DNA of 64,000 nt. It comes from Blastococcus sp. TF02-8. Lineage in GTDB: Bacteria > Actinomycetota > Actinomycetes > Mycobacteriales > Geodermatophilaceae. A program made the translations under genes and the position numbers. Within the stretch, counting starts at the first letter, position 1. Every line of letters begins with the position of its first letter. The stretch spans positions 248,001-312,000 of the forward strand of contig NZ_QOHK01000002.1 in NCBI RefSeq assembly GCF_003319175.1. The letters are read 5' to 3'. Shown here piece by piece: positions 42,208-48,842 of this stretch. The notes beneath the pieces are model-generated. The model saw only the letters and a program-made list of their open reading frames with translations. It was not told the origin of the DNA and did not search any database.

Positions 42208-42342
42208 TCAGGTGCGGCGGGTGCGACGGGGGTTGGCGAGCATCCGGGCGACGGCGCGGGCTGCCGCCTCGGCGCGCGGCTCCTCGCTCTGCCCGTGCGA
42301 GGGGTCCTGGGTGTTCCGGTGCTGCTCGGCGGTGTCCTCCAT
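42208..42342 (-). CDS. possible 44-aa hydrophilic protein
   Basis: Starts MEDTAEQHRNTQDPSHGQ and ends MLANPRRTRRT. The N-terminal half is acidic and polar, the C-terminal half an Ala/Arg-rich helix. It has no strong ribosome site and no homologue I can name, so it may be non-coding. It is listed because codon third positions are GC-rich in this frame and it resembles the other small hydrophilic proteins here. Confidence 0.35.
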   Translation of the reverse strand: MEDTAEQHRNTQDPSHGQSEEPRAEAAARAVARMLANPRRTRRT

Positions 42343-42478
42343 GTGTCGCAGCGTGCCCGACAGGTGACCCGGTGAAACCGCCGAACCGGCTGATCACCCC
42401 CTGGGAGAGGGAGATCCCGCTCACCCGTCGCGCCGGCGACGGCGGCCGGGGTGCCCGCGGGCGCCCCGGCCGGACTGG

Positions 42479-42634
42479 TCAGGCGTCCGGGGTGTCCGCC
42501 CCGCCGTCGCCCGCCTCGGTGCGCCCCTCGGCGGGCTCCTCCGGGTGCGGCGTGCGCCCGCTGCCGGCCTCCTCGCCCGCGGGATCGCCCTCGGCGCGGT
42601 CGGCGCTGCGGGGAGTTCGGTGGGACTCGGTCAT
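42479..42634 (-). CDS. small acidic, probably disordered protein (4 of 4)
   Basis: A 51-aa protein starting MTESHRTPRSADRAEGDPAG and ending EAGDGGADTPDA. It is rich in Glu, Gly, Ala, Pro and Arg, with no hydrophobic core. GAGGAGGA sits 6 nt before the ATG, a near-ideal ribosome site. It is divergent from the methyltransferase/polyketide synthase genes. Confidence 0.65.
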   Translation of the reverse strand: MTESHRTPRSADRAEGDPAGEEAGSGRTPHPEEPAEGRTEAGDGGADTPDA

Positions 42635-42731
42635 GTCGGCTCCTCCTCGTCGGTTCGGGTCGCTGGGCCTGTGCCCGCGCCCTCGCGCGGCGAACCCCGG
42701 CGCCCGGGACGCGCGAGGGGCCGGGCGGCGT

Positions 42732-42782
42732 GAGACTGGGCCGGTGACCCGCGCATTCCGGCCCGGAGCGGCCGCCGGATGA
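42732..42782 (+). promoter_or_regulatory. leaderless promoter and 12-codon mini-ORF before the methyltransferase gene
   Basis: GAGACT (42732-42737), a -10-like box, is 6 nt before GTG 42744. That GTG opens a 12-codon ORF (MTRAFRPGAAAG) whose TGA (42780-42782) overlaps the ATG of the methyltransferase gene (42779). It could serve as a translated leader that hands ribosomes to the main gene by termination-reinitiation. Confidence 0.5.
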
Positions 42783-43486
42783 CCCGCACCGGCCTGCGCC
42801 GCAACGACCCGGCGCAGTACGAGGAGCTCGCCGACCAGTGGTGGGAGCCCGGGGGCGGCTTCGCCGCCCTGCACTGGCTGGCGGCCTCGCGCGCCGAGCA
42901 CATCCCTCCGGCCGTCGCGCCCGGTGCCCTGTTGGTCGACCTCGCCTGCGGGGGCGGGCTCATGGCGCCGCACGCCGCTCGGCTCGGCTACCGGCACGTG
43001 GGCGTCGACCTCGGCACGGCCGGACTGCGCCTGGCCCGCGCGCACGGCGTGCTCCCCGTGCGCGGGTCGGTGCTCGCCGTACCGCTGGCCGACGGATGTG
43101 CCGACGTCGTGGTCGCGGGGGAGGTGCTCGAGCACGTGGCCGACGACGTCGCGGTGCTCACCGAGTGCGCCCGCCTCCTGCGCCCCGGCGGCACGCTGGT
43201 CCTCGACGCGCTGGCCGACACCCGCATCGGGCGGTTCCTCATGGTCACCGTCGCCGAGCGCCTGCCCGGCGGCCCGCCCCCGGGCATCCACGACCCGGCC
43301 CTGTTCGTCGACCGTGCGCGGCTCCTGGCCGCCGCCGAGCGGCTGGGGCTCGACCTGCGCCTGGTCGGGTTGCGCCCCTCGCTGCGCGACGCCGTGGCCT
43401 GGTGGCTGGGACGCCGGGGCACCGTCCGCATGGCGCCGGTGCGCTCGACCGCCGTCGTCTTCGCCGGCTACGGGCGGAAGCGGTGA
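42779..43486 (+). CDS. SAM-dependent methyltransferase (UbiE/UbiG-like class I)
   Basis: A 235-aa Rossmann methyltransferase: motif I VDLACGGGLMAPHAARLG (~52), motif II VGVDLGTAGLRLAR, motif post-I/III VVVAGEVLEHVADDVAVL and RLLRPGGTLVLDAL. The opening YEELADQWWEPGGGFAALHWL is that of ubiquinone/menaquinone O-methyltransferase-like proteins. Beside a type III polyketide synthase it most likely O- or C-methylates the phenolic or quinone product. Translation seems coupled to the upstream 12-codon ORF. Confidence 0.88.
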   Translation: MTRTGLRRNDPAQYEELADQWWEPGGGFAALHWLAASRAEHIPPAVAPGALLVDLACGGGLMAPHAARLGYRHVGVDLGTAGLRLARAHGVLPVRGSVLAVPLADGCADVVVAGEVLEHVADDVAVLTECARLLRPGGTLVLDALADTRIGRFLMVTVAERLPGGPPPGIHDPALFVDRARLLAAAERLGLDLRLVGLRPSLRDAVAWWLGRRGTVRMAPVRSTAVVFAGYGRKR

Positions 43487-43511
43487 GCGAGCGTCGGCCG
43501 AGGGCCACACG

Positions 43512-43563
43512 TACCGTCTGGACCATGATCCGGAGCAGGTCCGTCGTGGAGCGGCGAGCGTGA
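43512..43563 (+). promoter_or_regulatory. leaderless promoter and 12-codon mini-ORF before the type III PKS gene
   Basis: The -10 box TACCGT (43512-43517) is 7 nt before ATG 43525, which opens a second 12-codon ORF ([12 protein letters not shown]). Its TGA (43561-43563) overlaps the GTG of the polyketide synthase gene at 43560. The design copies that at 42732-42782, though the peptides are unrelated. Confidence 0.58.
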
Positions 43564-44588
43564 CCGCGGCCGTCGTCACCGGCGCGGGGTCGGCGCTGCC
43601 GACCACGCTGGACCAGCGGACCGCGTGGGACGGTTTCTTCGCGAAGCACTACGAGGGCGTGCGCGCCGCCGAGCGCATCTTCATGGGCGCCGGCGTCCGC
43701 AGCCGGCACGCGGTCGCCAACCCCCTGGACGAGGACCTCAGCGGCTGGGGCACCGGCGCGCGGATGGCCCGTTACATCCAGGAGGCCCTGCCGCTGGGCA
43801 AGCAGGCCGTGGCCGGTGCGCTCGACGCCGCCGGGCTCGCCCCCGGTGACGTCGGGCTGTTCGCCGTCGCGACCTGCACGGGGTACGCCACCCCGGGGCT
43901 GGACATCCGGTTGGCCGCCGACCTCGGCATGCCCCCGGGACTGCAGCGCCTGCTGGTCGGGCACATGGGCTGCTACGCGGCGATCCCGGGGCTGGCCGCC
44001 GTCGGCGACTTCGTCACCGCGCGCTCCCGCCCCGCCGTGCTGCTCTGCTGCGAGCTGACCAGCCTGCACGTCCAGCCGGCCCAGCGGGATCTCGAGCAGG
44101 TGGTGGCCCACGCGCTCTTCTCCGACGCCGCAGCCGCCGTGGTGCTCGAGCCGGGGGCCGGTCGTGGGCGCCGGTTGGCCGGTGTCGTCGCCCGCACCGA
44201 TGCCTCCACGGCGGACCACATGACGTGGGACGTCACCGACCTCGGGTTCCGCATGGGGCTGTCGCCCAAGGTGCCCGACGTGCTCTCCCGGCACGTCGGT
44301 GACGTCGTGGACGAGCTCCTCGGTGGGGCCGGGCTGACCGTGGAGGACGTCGCGGGCTGGGCCGTGCACCCGGGGGGCCCGCGGATCATCGACGTCGTCC
44401 GCGACGAGCTCGGGCTGCGGGAGGAGCAGGTTGCCGCCTCGCGGCGGGTGCTGGCCGAGCACGGCAACTGCTCGTCGGCCACCGTGCTGCTGGTGCTGCA
44501 GGAGATGGCCGACGTCGACGGCCCCGTGGTGGCCATGGCCTTCGGTCCGGGGCTCACCCTCTACGCGGCCCTGCTGCTGCCCGCCTGA
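43560..44588 (+). CDS. type III polyketide synthase
   Basis: A 342-aa chalcone-synthase-like thiolase-fold enzyme. The triad is Cys138 ([12 protein letters not shown]), His270 ([10 protein letters not shown]) and Asn303 ([10 protein letters not shown]). The [19 protein letters not shown] segment is typical of the mycobacterial PKS10/PKS18 and alkylresorcinol clade, which extend long-chain acyl-CoA with malonyl-CoA to pyrones or resorcinols. The N-terminus is somewhat short for the family. The neighbouring methyltransferase suggests a methylated lipid-phenol product. The starter and product cannot be read from sequence. Confidence 0.9.
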   Translation: MTAAVVTGAGSALPTTLDQRTAWDGFFAKHYEGVRAAERIFMGAGVRSRHAVANPLDEDLSGWGTGARMARYIQEALPLGKQAVAGALDAAGLAPGDVGLFAVATCTGYATPGLDIRLAADLGMPPGLQRLLVGHMGCYAAIPGLAAVGDFVTARSRPAVLLCCELTSLHVQPAQRDLEQVVAHALFSDAAAAVVLEPGAGRGRRLAGVVARTDASTADHMTWDVTDLGFRMGLSPKVPDVLSRHVGDVVDELLGGAGLTVEDVAGWAVHPGGPRIIDVVRDELGLREEQVAASRRVLAEHGNCSSATVLLVLQEMADVDGPVVAMAFGPGLTLYAALLLPA

Positions 44589-44658
44589 CGACGGGCCCTC
44601 CGTCCGCGCGGGCCCGAGGCGGTGCCGTGCGGGGCGGCCACGGGATACCGTGTGTGCC

Positions 44659-45306
44659 GTGGATCACGTCGGAGGCCCGGTCCGCGTCTTCCTGGTCGAC
44701 GACCACGAGGTGGTCCGCCGCGGTGTGGCCGAGGTGCTGGAGGACGACCCGGGGATCGCCGTCGCGGGCGAGGCCGGGTCCGTGGCCGAGGCGCTCGCCC
44801 GCGTGCCGGCCGTGCGCCCCGACGTCGTCGTCGTGGACATGCGTCTTCCCGACGGGGACGGGGCGGAGCTCTGCCGGGACCTCCGGGCACGGGTTCCGGG
44901 ACTGCGGTGCCTGGTGCTCACCAGCTACGGCGAGCAGGACGCCCGCGACGCGGCGCAGGCCGCCGGCGCGGCCGGGTTCCTCCTCAAGCAGGTCCGCGGG
45001 TCGGCGCTGGTGACGGCGGTGCGCACCGTCGCCGCGGGCGGAACGGTCGCCGTCGACGGGGCGCGGACACCCGCGGCGCGCGTGGGCGAGGACCGGCTGG
45101 CGCGGCTCACCGACCAGGAACGCAGCGTGCTCCGGTTGATCGGCGAGGGGCTGACCAACCGGCAGATCGGCGAGCGCATGGGCCTGGCCGAGAAGACGGT
45201 GAAGAACTACACGAGCCACCTGTTGGCCAAGCTCGGGCTGGAGCGGCGGACGCAGGCGGCGATCCTCGCCACCGAGCTGCGCGACCACCGGACGCCGGGC
45301 CGCTGA
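44659..45306 (+). CDS. NarL/LuxR-type response regulator, DevR (DosR)-like
   Basis: A 215-aa regulator: receiver domain with [18 protein letters not shown], phospho-acceptor Asp60 ([19 protein letters not shown]), LTSYG and a LLK signature. The C-terminal LuxR HTH reads [25 protein letters not shown], then [25 protein letters not shown]. The match to mycobacterial DevR is close across the LTDQER...ERRTQAA block. TACCGT (44646-44651) is 7 nt before the GTG, so it is probably leaderless. The likely cognate kinase is the convergent gene at 45310-46800. Confidence 0.9.
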   Translation: MDHVGGPVRVFLVDDHEVVRRGVAEVLEDDPGIAVAGEAGSVAEALARVPAVRPDVVVVDMRLPDGDGAELCRDLRARVPGLRCLVLTSYGEQDARDAAQAAGAAGFLLKQVRGSALVTAVRTVAAGGTVAVDGARTPAARVGEDRLARLTDQERSVLRLIGEGLTNRQIGERMGLAEKTVKNYTSHLLAKLGLERRTQAAILATELRDHRTPGR

Positions 45307-45309
45307 CGG

Positions 45310-46800
45310 TCAGCCGGGCAGCGGGACCGCCCACACGATCTCGGTGCCCGAGGTCGCGGCCGACACAGTCAGCCGTCCGCCCCGCCGCTCGGCCCGGTCG
45401 GCGAGGTTGGCCAGCCCGCTGCGCACCGTCACCGACGGGAGCCCCCGTCCGTCGTCGGTGACGACGACGCGCAGGTCGTCGGTGATCGTCACGCTCACGG
45501 TCACCCGAGCCGCGGCTGCGTGCCGGACGACGTTGGTGACCAGCTCCCGCACCACCGCCACCAGATCAGGCACCAGCTCCGCGGGGAGGTCCTCGATCGC
45601 GCCGGAGACGCGCAGGGCCGGCCGGACGCCGTGGCCCTCGGTCACCGAGCGCACGACCTCGGTCAGCCGGTGCCGCACGGCGTCGGGGGAGCTGTCCGCT
45701 GCCCCGTGCAGCTCGAAGATCGACGTCCGGATGCGGGCGATCGTCCCGTCGAGCTCGTCGACCCGCTCGGCGATGCGCGCCGCCGCTTCGGGCACGCTGT
45801 CCTCCAGTGACCGGCCGAGCCGGTCCAGTGCCAGGGCCGTGGCGAAGATGCGCTGGACCACGTGGTCGTGGAGATCGCGGGCGATGCGGTCCCGGTCGGC
45901 CTGCAGCTGGAGACGTCGCTCCCGCTCCTGGCTGCGCGCCAGCTCCATCGACACCGTGGCCTGCGTCGCGAAGGCCGACGCCAGGTCCAGGATCCCGGGC
46001 TCGAACGCGGCGCGGCCACGCCTCCGCAGCACTGCGAGCGTGCTCAGCGCCGTCGGGGCGCCGAGGGGGATGTAGAGCGCGGGGCCGTACCAGCGGGCGA
46101 TCCGCCCGATGACCTCGGGCCGTCGGGTGCCCGGCACCGGCGTCGCGGCGTCCGCGACCAGCTCCGGGACGCCCGAGCGGTGCACGGCCTGCAGCCGGGT
46201 GTTGCCCAGCGGCAGGCGCACGCCCTCCATCTCCGCGGCCATCGGCCCCACGGCGGCGGTGATCCGCAGGGATTCGTCGTCCCCGGCCTCCGCGACCAGG
46301 ACGCCGACCGCGTCGGCGTCGGCCAGTTCGGCGATCCTCGCCGCGGCGTCGCGGAGGACCTGGTCGGTCGGGGCGCCCGAGAGCAGGGCGCTGGCGATCT
46401 CGGTGCCCGCCAGTGCCCAGCGCCGGCGCCGGCCGGCGTGCTCGAGCAGGCGGGCGTTCTCGATGGCAAGACCGGCGCCGACGGCCAGTGCGCGAGCGGC
46501 GGCGCGGTCCGTGGCGGTGAAGGGGGTGTCCCGCGTGAGCGTCAGGGTGGCGAACGGCGCTCCGTCGGCATCGATCTGCAGGGCGAGCACCGTCGGGGAG
46601 GTCCCGCCGGGCGCGGGTGCGGACCGGTCCGCCCCGCGGTCCCTCGCGTGCACCGTGAGGGTGGCGTGGCCCGCGCCGACGTGTGCCGCCGCCGCGTCGG
46701 CCACCCGGCGCAGCGCGACCGCGAGCGGGCCGTCCGGGGACGACGGCGGGCTGGCGGAGGCGGCGCTCGTCGGAGACCCGGAGGGATCGGGCGGGGGCAC
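45310..46800 (-). CDS. GAF-domain sensor histidine kinase, DevS-like
   Basis: A 496-aa soluble kinase with no membrane segment: a GAF-like region (~25-115), a second GAF (~135-285), a HisKA_3 dimerisation box with the phospho-His in RIARDLHDHVVQRIFATALALD (~305), and a HATPase domain (VRELVTNVVRHAAAARVTVSV, DDGRGLP, GLANLADRAERRGG). The layout matches DevS/DosT, in which GAF-A binds heme, but the heme ligand was not identified here. TACGGT on the minus strand is 7 nt before the GTG (leaderless). It converges on the response regulator, with 3 nt between stops. Confidence 0.9.
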   Translation of the reverse strand: MPPPDPSGSPTSAASASPPSSPDGPLAVALRRVADAAAAHVGAGHATLTVHARDRGADRSAPAPGGTSPTVLALQIDADGAPFATLTLTRDTPFTATDRAAARALAVGAGLAIENARLLEHAGRRRRWALAGTEIASALLSGAPTDQVLRDAAARIAELADADAVGVLVAEAGDDESLRITAAVGPMAAEMEGVRLPLGNTRLQAVHRSGVPELVADAATPVPGTRRPEVIGRIARWYGPALYIPLGAPTALSTLAVLRRRGRAAFEPGILDLASAFATQATVSMELARSQERERRLQLQADRDRIARDLHDHVVQRIFATALALDRLGRSLEDSVPEAAARIAERVDELDGTIARIRTSIFELHGAADSSPDAVRHRLTEVVRSVTEGHGVRPALRVSGAIEDLPAELVPDLVAVVRELVTNVVRHAAAARVTVSVTITDDLRVVVTDDGRGLPSVTVRSGLANLADRAERRGGRLTVSAATSGTEIVWAVPLPG

Positions 46801-47019
46801 GGCCCGAACCGTAGGAGCGCCGGTACCGGCGCGGAAGCACTCCGCTCATGGTGGTGCGCGATCCGGTCGCCTCCCAGGGACCAAGGACCCGGCGGGCGGC
46901 AGTGGTCAGGAGGCGGGTGAGCCGACGGGGGCGCGGCGGGGAGCGCGCAGGTACCGGGCACGCAGACGTGGTGGCCGGGGGCCGCGGAGCGGCCGGGTAC
47001 GCCGGGATCCGGCGAGTGG

Positions 47020-47090
47020 AGCGGGTGACGAGAATCGAACTCGCACTGTCAGCTTGGGAAGCTGATGTTCTACCATTGAACTACACCCGC
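47020..47090 (-). tRNA. tRNA-Gly (CCC)
   Basis: A 71-nt cloverleaf on the minus strand: acceptor GCGGGTG pairing with CACCCGC, D-loop AGTTCAATGGTAGAA, anticodon arm TCAGC-TTCCCAA-GCTGA with anticodon CCC, and T-arm GCGAGTTCGATTCTCGT. CCA is not encoded. It reads GGG glycine codons, common in this genome. It stands alone between the kinase and chemoreceptor genes. Confidence 0.95.
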
Positions 47091-47142
47091 GAACGGCGAC
47101 GAGACTACCTCGTGGCCCCGCCGCCGCGGCATCCGGCCCCGT

Positions 47143-48108
47143 TCAGCGGCGCATCTCCGCCAGGAAGCCGGTGGCCTCCGAGCGCAGCTTCTCCGCCATC
47201 TGCGACAGGCCCGTGACGTCGTCGTAGCCGGTGTTCAGCGATGCCGATCCGTCCACGGCGGCGGCGATGCCGTCGACCAGGCCGTTCATCTCGTCGACGG
47301 TGCCACCGACACTGCTCATCACCTCGGCCACGTCCTCCGACGCCTGCCGGATCTGCTCCACCTGCGCGGTGACCCGCTCGGTGGCCCGCCCGGTCTGGTC
47401 GGCGAGGTCCTTGACCTCCGAGGCGACGACGGCGAACCCCTTGCCGGCCTCGCCGGCTCGGGCTGCCTCGATGGTCGCGTTGAGCGCCAGCAGGCGGGTC
47501 TGCGCTGCGACCGAGTCGATCAGCGCGATGATCTCCTTGATCTCGCTCGAGGACCGGGTGAGGGAGGAGATCGTGTCGCGCGCGGTGCCCACCTCCGTGC
47601 TGGCCGCGGTCGCCGCCGCGGTGAGCCCCGACGCCGAGGCGCTCAGCTCGGTGGCCGCCGTCGCGACCTGCTCGGACATGGACAGCACGACCGACTCGAA
47701 CTCGTCGGCCAGGCGGAGCCGGCTGGTCTGTGCCTCCGCGACCCGCCCGTCGGTCTCCTGCATGGCGTGCCGCGCGGCGTTGATGTCGCTCGCGCTGCGG
47801 CGGAACGCGCCGAGCAACCCGGTGGTCAGCAGCTTCCGGTGGAAGCGGCCCTCGGCAGCAGAGCTCAGCGCGGCCGAGGACTCCCGCACGAAGGCGTCGG
47901 AGACGTCGAGCACCCGGTTGAGGGCGTGGTGCAGCGCCACGAGCTCGGGAACGCTCTCGGTGGTGGGCGTCAGCCGGCTGCGGATCTCGAGGTCGCCCTT
48001 GGCGACCGCCTCGCACGCCCCGGTCAGCTGGCGGACGAACTCGCGATGGACGGCGAGCTCCTCGGCATCGGTCCGGCGAGCGGCGTCGCGCCCGGATCGC
48101 TTGGCCAT
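47143..48108 (-). CDS. soluble methyl-accepting chemotaxis-type receptor
   Basis: A 321-aa protein with no transmembrane helix. Residues ~25-130 look like HAMP-type helices ([24 protein letters not shown]), and ~140-320 form the MCP signalling hairpin with tip [33 protein letters not shown] (one continuous conserved block quoted in part: [17 protein letters not shown]). It starts 1 nt after the stop of the PAS gene, so the two are one operon. It probably receives the signal from that PAS protein. No che genes are in the window. Confidence 0.92.
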   Translation of the reverse strand: MAKRSGRDAARRTDAEELAVHREFVRQLTGACEAVAKGDLEIRSRLTPTTESVPELVALHHALNRVLDVSDAFVRESSAALSSAAEGRFHRKLLTTGLLGAFRRSASDINAARHAMQETDGRVAEAQTSRLRLADEFESVVLSMSEQVATAATELSASASGLTAAATAASTEVGTARDTISSLTRSSSEIKEIIALIDSVAAQTRLLALNATIEAARAGEAGKGFAVVASEVKDLADQTGRATERVTAQVEQIRQASEDVAEVMSSVGGTVDEMNGLVDGIAAAVDGSASLNTGYDDVTGLSQMAEKLRSEATGFLAEMRR

Positions 48109-48109
48109 C

Positions 48110-48688
48110 TCAGCTCTCCTCGCGATTGATGATCGTCCAGACGAACTCCTCGTAGGTCTGCTGCTGCTCGGCGAGCACGTCGGCGAGCAGCCGCGAGGAG
48201 GCGTCGACCGCGGCGCGGGCGTTCGGGTGCCGCCGCTCCTCGGCCAGCAACCGCGTGTAGAGCGGCTGGACCCGGGTGATCGCCGCGGCCGAGGGCTTGC
48301 GGCGGTTCGAGTGGTAGCCGACGACGCGGCCGTCGGCCCCCCGAGAGGGCGTCACGTGCGCGAGGACCCAGTAGTGGCCGCCGTCGGCAGCGAGGTTGTT
48401 GATGTAGGCGAAGATCTCCTGCCCGGTGCCCAGGGTGTCCCAGAGCAGCTTGAAGACCGCCCGGGGCATCTCGGGGTGCCGGATCATGTTGTGCGGCTGC
48501 CCCAGCACCTCGTCGAGCTGGTAGCCGCTCACCCGCAGGAAGACGTCGTTGGCGTAGGTGATGATCCCGCGGGGATCGGTCTTGGAGACGATCAGCTCGT
48601 CGGGGGAGAAGCTGCGTTCGCGCCCCGTCGGGCGCACGGCGGCACGGCTGCCGCGGGGTGCCGGGGGTGCCGGCCGGGTGTCGAGCAC
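48110..48688 (-). CDS. Aer-type PAS-domain sensor protein
   Basis: A 192-aa soluble protein with one PAS domain (~30-125): [60 protein letters not shown] and [12 protein letters not shown]. This is the FAD-binding Aer/PAS pattern with RHPxMP. A helical tail (~140-190) follows. Unlike E. coli Aer it lacks HAMP, membrane and MCP parts; those functions lie in the next gene. It probably senses redox state or oxygen and talks to the soluble receptor. Confidence 0.9.
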   Translation of the reverse strand: MLDTRPAPPAPRGSRAAVRPTGRERSFSPDELIVSKTDPRGIITYANDVFLRVSGYQLDEVLGQPHNMIRHPEMPRAVFKLLWDTLGTGQEIFAYINNLAADGGHYWVLAHVTPSRGADGRVVGYHSNRRKPSAAAITRVQPLYTRLLAEERRHPNARAAVDASSRLLADVLAEQQQTYEEFVWTIINREES

Positions 48689-48764
48689 GAACGTCTCCCT
48701 GGGAGTCGGGTTGTGCCCTTCTCATCGGCGGGCGGCGAGCCCGGTGGAACCGTGTCGTGGACGA

Positions 48765-48807
48765 CACCGCGCCCCGTCCGCACGGGGAAGTCGGACGGGG
48801 CGCGGTG
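48765..48807 (-). terminator. subtilase gene terminator
   Basis: Perfect 16-bp stem (48765-48780 with 48792-48807) and 11-nt loop, 36 nt past the stop of the minus-strand peptidase gene and also between it and the PAS gene start. Confidence 0.78.
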
Positions 48808-48842
48808 GTTCGGGGGCGCCGTTCGGGCGCGGGAGGTGGGCG

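Noticed and set aside
47020-47090. Anticodon TCC for the tRNA
   Set aside because: A 5-bp stem TCAGC/GCTGA leaves loop TTCCCAA, which places CCC at positions 34-36.
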